A stretch of DNA of 64,000 nt from Vulcanimicrobiota bacterium (GCA_013290125.1 JABCYQ010000013.1:16074-80073), one strand, 5' to 3'. Numbered from the stretch's first letter, positions 54,187 through 63,092 are shown. Numbers and translations are program-made. Notes: generated by a model not told the origin, from the sequence alone.

Positions 54187-55575
54187 ATGCCCGACCGCCG
54201 CCTGCTGCCGCGAATCTTCAATCCGCTGACCTTCGTTCGGCACGGAGAAGCGCGGCCGCCGGCGTCCCCGCCCACTCCCACGCCGCCGCGCCCGCGGCCG
54301 CGTATGTGGCGCTCGATCGTCATGTTCCTTTCCGTGGTTGGCCCGGGCATCATCACCGCCAACGCCGACAACGACGTCGGCGGCATCACGACCTATTCGC
54401 TCGCGGGCGCGCAGTTCGGCTACGGTCAACTCTGGATCTTGCTGCCCGTGACGGTGGCCCTCATCGTGGTCCAGGAGATGTGCGCGCGCATGGGCGCGGT
54501 CACTGGCAAAGGCTTAGCGGATCTCATCCGCGAGAACTTCGGCGCACGCGTGACGTTCTGGGTGCTCTTAGTGTTCGTGCTCGGCGACCTCGGCAACACG
54601 GCCACCGAGTTCGCGGGCGTGGCGTCCGCGGCGCCGATCTTCCAGACCTACGTGCCGCTGCTTTCGAAATTCGTTCTCGTGCCGTTATCGGCGATCTTCG
54701 TCTTCACGCTCGTGGTGCGCGGCAACTATCGATCGGTCGAAAAAGTATTCCTCGTGTTCTGCTTGCTGTATCTTTCCTATGTCATCAGCGGCCTGCTCGT
54801 CCATCCCCCGTGGCATGAAGTGCTCATACAGACCGTCGTGCCGCATTTCACGGCGAGCAAAGCGTACGCGCTCATGGCGATCGGCGTCATCGGCACTACG
54901 ATCTCTCCGTGGATGCAGTTCTATATCCAATCGGCGATCGTCGAAAAAGGCGTAAAAGCGCAGGACTACCGCTATTCGCGCATCGACGTCATAAGCGGCG
55001 CGATCTTCACGGATGTGATCGCGTTCTTCATCATCGTGGCATCGGCGGCCACGATCTTCGTGCACAATCAGCATGCGCCGGCCGGTCAAGTGATCGCGAT
55101 CAACGATGCGGGCGATGTCGCGTCGGCTCTGGCGCCGCTCGCCGGCAAGTTCGCGTCGCTGCTTTTCGCGCTCGGCCTGCTCAACGCGGCGATCTTCACG
55201 GCGTCGATCTTGCCGCTGTCGACGGCGTACTATGTCTGCGAAGCGTTCGGCTTCGAGTCTGGCGTTCAGAAGCGACTGTCGGAAGCGCCGTTCTTCTACG
55301 GATTTTATCTCGCGCTGATTGTCGTCGGCGCCGGCGTCGTCATTCTGCCGGGTGCGCCGCTGCTCGCCATCATTTTCTATTCGCAGGTCCTGAACGGCGC
55401 GCTCCTCCCAGTCGTGCTCATCTTGATGCTGCTCTTGATCAACAACAGACGCCTCATGGGGAAATACGTCAACAATTTTGCGTTCAACGCGATAGCCTGG
55501 GCGACGGTCGTGATCGTAGGTTTGCTGACGCTCGTGTCCACCGCGCAGCTGATCTTCCCGTCCCTCGGGTCCTGA
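54187..55575 (+). CDS. NRAMP-related transporter, probable Mg2+ importer (NrmT-like)
   Basis: 462 residues: a Pro-rich N-terminus (PPASPPTPTPPRPRPR) and then about 11 NRAMP helices. The TM1 metal motif, DPGN in Mn/Fe transporters, reads NADNDVGGITTYS (about residues 58-70). The TM6 MPHN motif reads TISPWMQFYIQSAIVEKG (about 237-254), losing the metal-selecting Met. Loss of these residues is known in NRAMP-related magnesium transporters, which were first linked to M-box riboswitches. The M-box at 53.7 kb controls this transcript, which strongly supports Mg2+. A later ATG at 54304 is an alternative start that would drop the Pro-rich part. Confidence 0.9.
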   Translation: MPDRRLLPRIFNPLTFVRHGEARPPASPPTPTPPRPRPRMWRSIVMFLSVVGPGIITANADNDVGGITTYSLAGAQFGYGQLWILLPVTVALIVVQEMCARMGAVTGKGLADLIRENFGARVTFWVLLVFVLGDLGNTATEFAGVASAAPIFQTYVPLLSKFVLVPLSAIFVFTLVVRGNYRSVEKVFLVFCLLYLSYVISGLLVHPPWHEVLIQTVVPHFTASKAYALMAIGVIGTTISPWMQFYIQSAIVEKGVKAQDYRYSRIDVISGAIFTDVIAFFIIVASAATIFVHNQHAPAGQVIAINDAGDVASALAPLAGKFASLLFALGLLNAAIFTASILPLSTAYYVCEAFGFESGVQKRLSEAPFFYGFYLALIVVGAGVVILPGAPLLAIIFYSQVLNGALLPVVLILMLLLINNRRLMGKYVNNFAFNAIAWATVVIVGLLTLVSTAQLIFPSLGS

Positions 55576-55580
55576 CAAAA

Positions 55581-55661
55581 TGAAGGGGCCGCTCTGAAGG
55601 GGCCGACTTTATGTCGGCCCACGTTGCGTTCGCCAGGGCCGACATAAAGTCGGCCCCTTCA
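55581..55661. repeat. Composite family A palindrome with an extra left arm
   Basis: An extra TGAAGGGGCCG precedes a full composite element: GAAGGGGCCGAC..GTCGGCCC, spacer ACGTTGCGTTCGCCA, then GGGCCGAC..GTCGGCCCCTTC. It lies between convergent transporter genes. The spacer is nearly the same as in the composites at 13.88 and 16.99 kb. Confidence 0.9.
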
Positions 55662-55672
55662 GCCGGCCCTCT

Positions 55673-56884
55673 TTAATCGCCGGCGGTTGCGGTCGAGGCC
55701 TGCGCGTGTTCGCGCGCTTGGCGAGCGAGTCCGATCGCGAGCGCGATCGCGGAGCAGCCGAGCGATGCGACGCCGCTCCAGCCCGGTCCGAAGCGCCCCA
55801 AGACCGAGGTCGAAATCGGCGGCATGACTATGCCCGATACGTTGTCGAGCGAGGAGCCGACGCCGAGAATAACGCCGCGCTGATCGTCCGGAATCGCATT
55901 GGTGAGCAGAGAGTTGAGTCCAGGCCGCGACAACGCCATGCCGATCGCGAAAAAGACCATCGTTGGCAGCATCGTCGGCAGACTATGGATGAGAGGTACA
56001 CAAGCAAAGCCCGCGACGGAACACGCGATGCCGATATTGGAGCAGACGCGGTCGCTCGTCCGATCGGATATCTGGCCCACGACGAAGATCTGCAGCAGGA
56101 CGCTGAACGCGCCGAACCCCGAGAATACATAGCTGGCTTGCCAAGGCGTGAATCCGAGCGCTTCCTTGAACATGAGCGAATATATCGCGAACCAGCCGTA
56201 CAGCGCGAGCGAATACGCCCACATCTGCCAGAGTATCGGAGCGATGCGCTTGTCGGCGAGCGAATGACCGACGTCGGCGAGCGTGGAGATGGCTTGCGTC
56301 TTATCGCGATGGCGAGATTCGGGCAACATGAAGATCGTGAGCAGCAACGTCACGAACTGCAGCGCCGCGGCCGCAAGAAACGGCGCGGCGAACCCAGCCG
56401 CCGCGCCGTGGGATTGCGTGAAGCTCTTCATCAGGAATCCGCCGAAGGCCGGGCCGAAGACGATGCCGGCGCTGAACGCCGCCTGCACATACGCGAAGGC
56501 GCGCGTCCGCTGTTTCGGCTCGACAAGATCGGCGACGTACGAGTTCGTCACGCTGATGTTCCCGCCCGAGACGCCCTCGACGATACGTGCGACGAAGACC
56601 CAGAAGATATTCCCGGCAAAGGCGAGCATCGCCCAGCCGATCGTCGCGCCGATCTGGCTGACGATCAAGACGCTTTTGCGCCCGATCTTGTCGCTGACGC
56701 GGCCCCAGATCGGCCCTGCCAAGAGCTGACAGCCCGCAAATGTCGAGAAGAGCAGGCCGACCACGACATCCGACGCCCCGAAGTGCGTGATGAAGTACGG
56801 CAGGATCGGCAGGATGATGCTGAAGCCGAGAATATCGACGAATGTGACGCCCAAGATGGGCAGGAGGCGAGAGAAGAGCTGCAT
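55673..56884 (-). CDS. Major facilitator superfamily transporter
   Basis: 403 residues from the ATG at 56884, which begins directly with the first helix (RLLPILGVTFVDILGFSIIL). The MFS signature is GRVSDKIGRKSVLIVSQIGA (about residues 61-80). The sequence resembles the TetA/drug-proton antiporter DHA1 group, including GGNISVTNSYVADLV. No resistance phenotype can be assigned; many such proteins export unrelated metabolites. It is convergent with the NrmT-like gene, and its start faces the CxxC small protein 38 bp upstream in the same direction. Confidence 0.88.
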   Translation of the reverse strand: MQLFSRLLPILGVTFVDILGFSIILPILPYFITHFGASDVVVGLLFSTFAGCQLLAGPIWGRVSDKIGRKSVLIVSQIGATIGWAMLAFAGNIFWVFVARIVEGVSGGNISVTNSYVADLVEPKQRTRAFAYVQAAFSAGIVFGPAFGGFLMKSFTQSHGAAAGFAAPFLAAAALQFVTLLLTIFMLPESRHRDKTQAISTLADVGHSLADKRIAPILWQMWAYSLALYGWFAIYSLMFKEALGFTPWQASYVFSGFGAFSVLLQIFVVGQISDRTSDRVCSNIGIACSVAGFACVPLIHSLPTMLPTMVFFAIGMALSRPGLNSLLTNAIPDDQRGVILGVGSSLDNVSGIVMPPISTSVLGRFGPGWSGVASLGCSAIALAIGLARQAREHAQASTATAGD

Positions 56885-56922
56885 GGCGCGCACGGGCGAT
56901 TCGGCGGCCCCCGCCGTCCGAC

Positions 56923-57129
56923 CTAGTGAGATTTCGCCAAATGCCAGCCGCCGCAGAATTCGCAACCGTATTCCGTCATCGGCGGCGTGTCGGGATATGC
57001 GCTGCGCAGATACGCTGCGTGCGTTCGCGCAGCGCCCGGATTGGAGAATCGTTTCTTGGCGGTGCAGCTGCGGCGTTCGTGATCGAGGCCGCGAAAGACC
57101 GGCTTGTCGGTGCGCGGTCGCTTCTTCAT
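56923..57129 (-). CDS. Small CxxC-H protein
   Basis: 68 residues from the ATG at 57129, strongly basic (MKKRPRTDKPVFRGLDHERR). The C-terminus YGCEFCGGWHLAKSH has a CxxC plus two His, the pattern of a small zinc ribbon or HNH-like remnant also found in short phage and bacterial proteins. It may bind nucleic acid. The 5' region is divergent from the gene at 57.2 kb. The larger frame upstream is not supported by composition. Confidence 0.6.
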   Translation of the reverse strand: MKKRPRTDKPVFRGLDHERRSCTAKKRFSNPGAARTHAAYLRSAYPDTPPMTEYGCEFCGGWHLAKSH

Positions 57130-57231
57130 TGTGTTCGCAGCGTTCAGCACGTGCTCGCCCAGCTCCCCGCACGGAGGAGGCAGCGCCGCCGAACGAGCAA
57201 AAGCCGATTGACACCTCGGATTGGAGTCGCC

Positions 57232-57789
57232 ATGTCGGACGACAAGCACAGCTCTCCCGCGCGCCGCTCGCACGAACGCGTGCATCTCGGTGGGTCCGAC
57301 GTGACATGGACCTTTGAGCCGATCTATAATTCGCCGTCCGAGTGGAACATCACCGCGCGGTGGATGGATTACGATCAGGCGCACTCGCCGGAATACGATG
57401 TGCTCGATATCATGCTGATCGCCGACGAGGTTCGTTGGCGCGCCAGCGAATTGATCGCATTGCTCTTCTCGAAATCGCGGACACTAGATCACGTTCGCCG
57501 CGCGCTGACCCTGAGCGATTGCATGGCGGAGATAGGGCGCGCGATCTCGCCCCCGCGTTACGTCACGGGAGGCCGCGTGTCGGCTCCGTCCGACGAGACA
57601 CTGCGCGATTGCCAACGCATCAAGACCTCCGCCGATCGCGTGAACCGAACGCTCCGCCACGCGACGACGGCACAGGGCGTCATCGACGACCACGCGGCAC
57701 AGGCGCTGATTCCGGAAATGAGCGAACTGGGCGAGTTGGCGCGCACGCTCTATATGCGGTGGTATGGCGAAGCAGGCTACGGAAGATGA
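57232..57789 (+). CDS. Hypothetical cytoplasmic protein
   Basis: 185 residues, ATG at 57232 with GGAG close upstream. Predicted mainly helical after a strand-containing start (GSDVTWTFEPIYNSPSEWNI, YDVLDIMLIADEVRWRASEL, CMAEIGRAISPPRYVTGGRV). No signal peptide, membrane span or known motif. Its stop is five bases before the GTG proposed for the mannosidase, so co-transcription is likely. No family is recognised. Confidence 0.65.
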   Translation: MSDDKHSSPARRSHERVHLGGSDVTWTFEPIYNSPSEWNITARWMDYDQAHSPEYDVLDIMLIADEVRWRASELIALLFSKSRTLDHVRRALTLSDCMAEIGRAISPPRYVTGGRVSAPSDETLRDCQRIKTSADRVNRTLRHATTAQGVIDDHAAQALIPEMSELGELARTLYMRWYGEAGYGR

Positions 57790-57793
57790 CGAA

Positions 57794-59164
57794 GTGGGCC
57801 GGCGCGACGCCGGCCCTTTAGCAACCATTCGAATCGCGACATTCGCGGTATGCCTGACATTCTGCGCTTCATTGCCATGTGCGGCAAATGCCGCGCCCGC
57901 AGGCGATCCGGGAGCATGGCTGCCCGGCGATTCCGTTTTTGGGCTCTTCCGCACGCTTCAAGATGACTTCTTCACTGAGGATGACGGCACGACATACGTC
58001 CAAACCGGCGACATTCCGGCGATGTGGCTGCGCGATTCCGCCGGTCAGTCGAGTCCGTACGTGCGTTTCATTCCGTTCTCGCCGCATCTCGACCGCGCGA
58101 TCCGCGGCGTGATCGCTCGCGATGCCAAGAATATCCTCACGGATTCGCGCGCCAATGCTTTCACTGCCGGCTATAAGGTCTGGGAAGAGAAGTGGGAGGT
58201 GGATTCGCTCGCGTACCCGATCCGGCTCGCTTGGCTGTACTGGAGCACGACGGCGGATCGTCAGATCTTCACGCCGCGCTTCCATTGGGCGCTCGAACAC
58301 GCGCTTCAGACCTATGATTGCGAACAGAAGCACGCGACGTGCTCGTCTTATCGAACGCGGTTCTTGGCAAACGACGGAGAAGGCGCGCCCTTCGCATATA
58401 CGGGGATGATCTGGGGCGCATTCCGCCCTTCAGACGATCCAGTTCGATTTCCATACAACATCCCGCAGGAAGTCATCGCGGCGGGCGCGCTCGACGATCT
58501 CGCCCAGCTCGAGAACATCGGCTATCACGACAGCGGCGCCGGGCAGCGGGCGAACCAACTCGCCGCGCAGGTGCGGGTTGGGATTGAACGCTATGGCAGG
58601 GTGTCCGACATCCGCTACGGCCGCGTATACGCCTACGAAGTCGATGGCCGGGGCGGCTACGAACTCATGGACGACGCGAACGCGCCGAGTCTTCTGTCGC
58701 TTCCACTTATAGATGAGACATTTCAATACGATGGCACGTACCGCAGGACTCGCGCGTGGGTCTTGTCGAGCGCCAATCCTTACTATTACGCCGGGAGCTA
58801 CGCCGAAGGCGAGGGGAGTCCTCACACCCCGACAGGGTGGGTCTGGCCGATGGGTCTGATCGTGCAGGCGCTGACGGCCACCGATGCGGCCGAGGTGCGC
58901 TCGATGATCGCCCAGATCGACGCAACGCGCGGTTCCGACGGCGCTATTCACGAGAGTGTGAATCCGGACGACCCGTCGCAATTCACGCGCGCGTCGTTCG
59001 GCTGGGTCAACGCTTTCGACGCCGAACTTCGGTTTCGGACTTTCGGCGGCTTGGAAGCGGAGCCTGGCAGTGCGCCGACGCCGATCTTGAACTCGCCGTT
59101 CGCGTCTTGGCTGTATGCGGCTCAGGTGATGCGCACTGCCCAACTGCTGCCGCTGGATCGTTAG
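57794..59164 (+). CDS. Exported glycoside hydrolase family 125 (exo-alpha-1,6-mannosidase-like)
   Basis: The GTG at 57794 has GGAAG eight bases upstream and gives 456 residues; an upstream ATG at 57764 would overlap the previous gene. Signal peptide ATFAVCLTFCASLPCAANA. GH125 blocks are clear: QTGDIPAMWLRDSAGQSSPY, GMIWGAFRPSDD, LMDDANAPSLLSLPL, HTPTGWVWPMGLIVQAL and IHESVNPDDPSQFTRASFGW, including the acidic residues expected for an inverting, metal-independent alpha-mannosidase. Known members trim alpha-1,6-mannose from mannans and N-glycans. No other glycan-degrading gene is nearby. The end overlaps the convergent adenosyltransferase by four bases. Confidence 0.92.
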   Translation: MGRRDAGPLATIRIATFAVCLTFCASLPCAANAAPAGDPGAWLPGDSVFGLFRTLQDDFFTEDDGTTYVQTGDIPAMWLRDSAGQSSPYVRFIPFSPHLDRAIRGVIARDAKNILTDSRANAFTAGYKVWEEKWEVDSLAYPIRLAWLYWSTTADRQIFTPRFHWALEHALQTYDCEQKHATCSSYRTRFLANDGEGAPFAYTGMIWGAFRPSDDPVRFPYNIPQEVIAAGALDDLAQLENIGYHDSGAGQRANQLAAQVRVGIERYGRVSDIRYGRVYAYEVDGRGGYELMDDANAPSLLSLPLIDETFQYDGTYRRTRAWVLSSANPYYYAGSYAEGEGSPHTPTGWVWPMGLIVQALTATDAAEVRSMIAQIDATRGSDGAIHESVNPDDPSQFTRASFGWVNAFDAELRFRTFGGLEAEPGSAPTPILNSPFASWLYAAQVMRTAQLLPLDR

Positions 59165-59760
59165 GTCGGGGGAGGCGTGGACTTCTGATTCCAGCGGTGT
59201 TCGGGTTCACCCAAGCCGGCATTGATCCAGCGCGCCCAGACGAACAGCGCGTCGGAAAGCCGGTTCACGAATATCAGCGCGTCCGATGACACGCTCTCTG
59301 ATTTCGCGAGACCTACCATCAGACGCTCGGCGCGGCGGCACACGGTGCGCGCTTGATGCAAGAATGCGCCTGGCCACGAACCGCCGGGATGAATGAAGTT
59401 GGTGAGCGGTTCGAGCTCGTCTTGCGCTGTATCGATCGCGTCTTCGAGCGCTTTGGCGTCGACGGCAGACACCGTCGGGGCACCCGCGCGCCGATCCGCA
59501 GGAAGCGTCGCGAGATCGCTGCCGACATTAAAAAGAAGATCTTGAACCCACGCTAGCCACGCATCGAGCACGCGCGTGCGCTCGATTCGGGCGGGCTCGT
59601 CTTTCAGCGCGCGGCGCGCGAGGCCGATGACGGTGGAGCATTCATCCACGGCGCCAAAACATTCGATGCGCCCCGAAGATTTCTCGACGCGCTGACCACC
59701 GACAAGTCCCGTCGTGCCGTCGTCGCCCGTGCGCGTGTAGATACGCGCTGGCTTTGGCAT
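59161..59760 (-). CDS. Cob(I)alamin adenosyltransferase (PduO type)
   Basis: 199 residues, ATG at 59760. The ATP-binding N-terminus IYTRTGDDGTTGLVGGQRV, the internal FGAVDECSTVIGLAR and DLLFNVGSDLAT, and the C-terminal VCRRAERLMVGLAK and FVNRLSDALFVWARW match PduO/MMAB enzymes. It transfers adenosyl from ATP to cob(I)alamin to form coenzyme B12. It is the last of a run of minus-strand genes with the two DUF5069 genes (four-base gap). No B12-dependent enzyme is in the window. Confidence 0.94.
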   Translation of the reverse strand: MPKPARIYTRTGDDGTTGLVGGQRVEKSSGRIECFGAVDECSTVIGLARRALKDEPARIERTRVLDAWLAWVQDLLFNVGSDLATLPADRRAGAPTVSAVDAKALEDAIDTAQDELEPLTNFIHPGGSWPGAFLHQARTVCRRAERLMVGLAKSESVSSDALIFVNRLSDALFVWARWINAGLGEPEHRWNQKSTPPPT

Positions 59761-59764
59761 GACG

Positions 59765-60190
59765 TTACGAAATCCGTCCTTCGCGCGCGTCGAGCAGATC
59801 GGCCCAGCCTTTGACCTTCGGCTGGATATGCGCTGGAAGCTCGGCTCTGCGCACGGCAAAACGCGCGCGGTCCTCATCATCGTCGCCGTCGTTGAGGAAT
59901 CCCGCCGTGAAGTCCGCGATCTCCGCAGGCGAATGCTTGCGGCCGTTCTTCCGAATCCACGCAAGGACCGCGGCGTCGTCGGGCGACGAGCGCACCGCCT
60001 CAAGTAAATCGGTGTCGCTGACGCCGAGAAACTCGAGCAGCGTCGCATCGAAAGAACTTTTTGGTCCGTAGATATATTCGCCGAGCGTGCCGGCGATCGT
60101 AGCGCGCGCTTTGTCGATCGTGCGCGGAAGCATTGCCATGCCGCCGAGGAGGTCGTTTGGACTGCGCGGGATCCCCTTGGTCAGGTCCAT
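59765..60190 (-). CDS. DUF5069 family protein, downstream copy
   Basis: 141 residues from MDLTKG at 60190, matching the start of the neighbouring copy. Shared DUF5069 blocks: GIPRSPNDLLGG, LPRTIDKARATIAGTLGEY and SSPDDAAVLAWIRKNGRKHS. Soluble, helical, unknown function. It follows its paralogue with almost no gap, so the pair arose by tandem duplication and has diverged considerably. It precedes the adenosyltransferase gene by four bases. Confidence 0.85.
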   Translation of the reverse strand: MDLTKGIPRSPNDLLGGMAMLPRTIDKARATIAGTLGEYIYGPKSSFDATLLEFLGVSDTDLLEAVRSSPDDAAVLAWIRKNGRKHSPAEIADFTAGFLNDGDDDEDRARFAVRRAELPAHIQPKVKGWADLLDAREGRIS

Positions 60191-60191
60191 C

Positions 60192-60623
60192 TTAATGTAT
60201 CCGTCCTTCAACGAAATCGAGCATGTCGACCCAGGATTGAATGCGGCTGCGTAAAGCCGTCGGCACGTTCTTCTCTGTCCACGTGTTCAACTGACCGCGG
60301 CCTGCGTCCGAATCGAGGCCATCGGTTTCGAGCGTTTCGAGGAGGCGCTCATCGTCGCGAGAGGCAACCGTGCGCGCGTTCGCGTGCAGCCAGTCCAGCA
60401 CGGCGTCGTCGTCGGGCGATCGTCTGACTCCGTCGAGGAACGACTCGGCATCGACGCCGAGCGTCTCAAAAAGATACATATCGAAATCGCTCGACTCGCC
60501 GTATTTGTATTCGCCGAGTGTGCCCGCGATCGCGGCTCGGGCTTTGTCGATGGTGCGCGGCAACATCGGGATGCCGCCGAGTCGATCGCGCGGACTGCGT
60601 GGAAATGCTCTCGTAAGGTCCAT
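60192..60623 (-). CDS. DUF5069 family protein, upstream copy
   Basis: 143 residues. Blocks parallel to the next gene: AFPRSPRDRLGG, LPRTIDKARAAIAGTLGEY, RSPDDDAVLDWLHANARTVA, and a Trp-rich end (RIQSWVDMLDFVEGRIH). About 40 to 50 percent identical to its neighbour by eye. Function unknown. A family B palindrome lies between this gene and kbl. Confidence 0.85.
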   Translation of the reverse strand: MDLTRAFPRSPRDRLGGIPMLPRTIDKARAAIAGTLGEYKYGESSDFDMYLFETLGVDAESFLDGVRRSPDDDAVLDWLHANARTVASRDDERLLETLETDGLDSDAGRGQLNTWTEKNVPTALRSRIQSWVDMLDFVEGRIH

Positions 60624-60638
60624 GAGGATGTGTTTTTA

Positions 60639-60657
60639 GGGCAAGCGATGCTTGCCC
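60639..60657. repeat. Family B palindrome
   Basis: GGGCAAGCGATGCTTGCCC followed by TACTAC, in the 43-bp gap between kbl and the DUF5069 pair. In minus-strand sense the stem is followed by TAAAAACACA, giving no U-run. Confidence 0.85.
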
Positions 60658-60666
60658 TACTACGAA

Positions 60667-61860
60667 TTAACGGATGAGTCCGAGTTCGCGGCCGACCTTG
60701 CCGAATGCGGTGAGCGCCTTTTCGAGATCGGCGCGCGAGAGCGCCGAACTCATCTGCACGCGAATGCGTGCCGACCCTTCCGGCACGACCGGGAACCCGA
60801 AGCCGGTGACAAACACGCCTTGCTTCAGGAGCGCATCGCTCATCTTGATCGCAAATGCGGTCTCTCCGACGATGATCGGGATGATCGCGCTCGGACCGTC
60901 GAGCGGTTTGAAGCCAAGCTTCGTCAGACCGGCCCGGAAGAACGCGACATTCTCGCGCTGGCTCGCCAGGAGTTCCGGATGTTCTTCGAGCTCCTCGATC
61001 GCAGCTAGTGCGCTGCACGCGACCGTCGCCGGCAGGGCGTTGGAGAAAAGTTGCGGCCGGGATTTCTGCACGAGCGTCTCGATCAGTGCCGACGACCCGG
61101 CGACGAAGCCGCCCGCCGCGCCGCCGAGCGCTTTGCCGAGCGTGCCTGTGATGATGTCGACTTGGCCGGTCAAGCCGAAATGTTCGATCGTGCCTCGTCC
61201 CGTCGTACCCATCACGCCGGTGCCATGGCTGTCGTCGACAATCGTGACGCCGTTGTATCGCTTCGCGAGAGCGACGAGCTCCGGGAGTTTGGCGAGATCG
61301 CCTTCCATCGAAAAGACGCCGTCGGAGACGATGAATTTCGTCATGTCGGGAGCCAGCGAAGCCAGTTTTGCCTCGAGGTCGGCCATGTCGGAATGTTTGT
61401 AGCGCAGGCGCTGCGCTTGCGTGGCCATCCGGCAGCCGTCGATGATCGATGCGTGATTCAGCTCGTCGGAGATAACAGCCGTGCCTTCGATTCCAATCGT
61501 CGGGATGAGCCCGGTATTTGCGGCCCAGCACGAGACATAGGTGATCGCGCCTTCTGTGCCGAGAAACGCTGCGATCTTCTCTTCGAGCCGGCTGTGGATG
61601 TCGAGCGTGCCGCAGATGAACCGGACGCTGGCCGTTCCCGCGCCGTACTTGTGCAAGCCTTCGATGCCGGCCGCGACGACGCGCGGATTGGCGGCCAAGC
61701 CGAGATAGTTGTTGCTCGAAAGCACGATGGCGTCGCCGGCCTCGACCATGTTGACGTGCGCCGACATCGGCGTGGTGATGTGGCGCAGCGATTTGAAAGT
61801 TCCGGCGGCGCGCAATAAATCGAGATCGGTCTTGAGTTTGCGGTCGTAGGTCTGGTTCAT
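60667..61860 (-). CDS. kbl: Glycine C-acetyltransferase (2-amino-3-ketobutyrate CoA ligase)
   Basis: 397 residues, almost the length of E. coli Kbl. A fold-type I PLP enzyme of the alpha-oxoamine synthase family: the PLP lysine is in TGTLGKALGGAAGG (about residue 244), with SSNNYLGLA, DELNHASIIDG and VDDSHGTGVMG. It splits 2-amino-3-oxobutyrate with CoA into glycine and acetyl-CoA. The tdh gene ends seven bases before its ATG, so the two form the threonine degradation operon and make the assignment firmer than for a lone family member. Confidence 0.95.
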   Translation of the reverse strand: MNQTYDRKLKTDLDLLRAAGTFKSLRHITTPMSAHVNMVEAGDAIVLSSNNYLGLAANPRVVAAGIEGLHKYGAGTASVRFICGTLDIHSRLEEKIAAFLGTEGAITYVSCWAANTGLIPTIGIEGTAVISDELNHASIIDGCRMATQAQRLRYKHSDMADLEAKLASLAPDMTKFIVSDGVFSMEGDLAKLPELVALAKRYNGVTIVDDSHGTGVMGTTGRGTIEHFGLTGQVDIITGTLGKALGGAAGGFVAGSSALIETLVQKSRPQLFSNALPATVACSALAAIEELEEHPELLASQRENVAFFRAGLTKLGFKPLDGPSAIIPIIVGETAFAIKMSDALLKQGVFVTGFGFPVVPEGSARIRVQMSSALSRADLEKALTAFGKVGRELGLIR

Positions 61861-61867
61861 CGGTTCC

Positions 61868-62905
61868 TCATGCGTCAGCGATGTTCATGACGATCTTCGC
61901 GGCCTTGCCCTCTTTGAGAAGATCGAAGCACTCGGCGAACTTTTCGAACGGCATGACGTGCGTGATGATCTTCGTCAGGTCGATGCGCCCGGCGACGACC
62001 ATGGCTTGCGTCTGGTACCAGGTCTCGAACATATTCCGGCCGTTGATGCCGAGGACAGTGAGACCTTTGAAGATTATGTGTTCGGCGAGGTTAAGACTGA
62101 CATTGTCCGATGGTAAGCCGAGAAGCGCCGCACGCCCGCCATTCCTCACCGCGCTCAGGCCAAGATTGATAGCGGCGCCGCTGCCGCTCATCTCAAGCAG
62201 TACATCGGCGCCGTCGCCGTTGGTGAGCGCGAGAATCTTCTCGAGAACGTCTTTATCGCGAGCATCGAAGACGTCGTCGGCGCCAAGCGATTTCGCGAGC
62301 TCGAGTTTCTGCGGATTGAGATCGACAGCGATCACCTTTGCAGCGCCGGCGGCGCGGGCGACCGGTATGGCCATCAAGCCGATCGAGCCGACACCCGTGA
62401 TCACGACCGACTTCGCGCTGACGCCAGCCGCCATGACCGTGTGCACCGCATTGCCGAGGGGGTCGAAGACCGCTGCCCACTCATCGGGCACGGCGGGATC
62501 GAGTTTCCAAACATTGTGCACCGGCATCGAGATGTAGTCGGCAAAGCAGCCGTCGCGATCCACGCCGATGATCTGCACGTGTTCGCAGATGTACTCTTGG
62601 CCGGTGCGGCAGAGCAGGCACGTGCCGCACGAGATGTGCCCTTCCGCGGAGACGCGGTCGCCAGGCTTGATGCTGCGTACGGCGTTGCCGACGTCTTCAA
62701 CCACTCCCATGAATTCGTGGCCCACGATCAGCGGCGGCTTGATGCGGCCCTGCGACCATTTATCCCAGGACCAAATATGAAAATCTGTGCCGCAAATTCC
62801 GGCTTTGCGCACGCGGATCAGAACATCGGTCGGTCCGATTTTCGGGATCGGCGCCGCGACAAGCTCCATGCCGGGTCCCGGTCGCTGCTTCATGAGTGCT
62901 CGCAT
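61868..62905 (-). CDS. tdh: L-threonine 3-dehydrogenase
   Basis: 345 residues starting at MRALMKQRPG (62905), where homologues start; an ATG at 62923 is also possible. A zinc-dependent medium-chain dehydrogenase: catalytic zinc ligands in AGICGTDFHIW (Cys about 38, His about 43) and VGHEFMG, structural zinc cysteines in SCGTCLLCRTGQEYIC, NAD-binding VITGVGSIGLMA. It oxidises L-threonine to 2-amino-3-oxobutyrate, which Kbl then converts to glycine and acetyl-CoA. It is the first gene of the pair. Confidence 0.94.
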   Translation of the reverse strand: MRALMKQRPGPGMELVAAPIPKIGPTDVLIRVRKAGICGTDFHIWSWDKWSQGRIKPPLIVGHEFMGVVEDVGNAVRSIKPGDRVSAEGHISCGTCLLCRTGQEYICEHVQIIGVDRDGCFADYISMPVHNVWKLDPAVPDEWAAVFDPLGNAVHTVMAAGVSAKSVVITGVGSIGLMAIPVARAAGAAKVIAVDLNPQKLELAKSLGADDVFDARDKDVLEKILALTNGDGADVLLEMSGSGAAINLGLSAVRNGGRAALLGLPSDNVSLNLAEHIIFKGLTVLGINGRNMFETWYQTQAMVVAGRIDLTKIITHVMPFEKFAECFDLLKEGKAAKIVMNIADA

Positions 62906-63092
62906 ACTATTCGTCGGTCCCATACGGAAGTCTACGACTAGCAGTTCGGTCTCGCCTGTGAAACTGACTGCAGTTATGGCTGAGCCATAACGGCAGGTCA
63001 TGCGCCGCGGATTCTCAAAACGCGATAATCCCCGGAAAAGCGCATCTCGTGCAATGGCGCCGACTTCGCGGGGTAGAGCGTTCAACAGTATA

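Noticed and set aside
55706..56926. A 406-codon plus-strand frame opposite the MFS gene
   Set aside because: Arg/Glu/Asp-rich shadow; the minus strand encodes twelve hydrophobic helices and the MFS signature.
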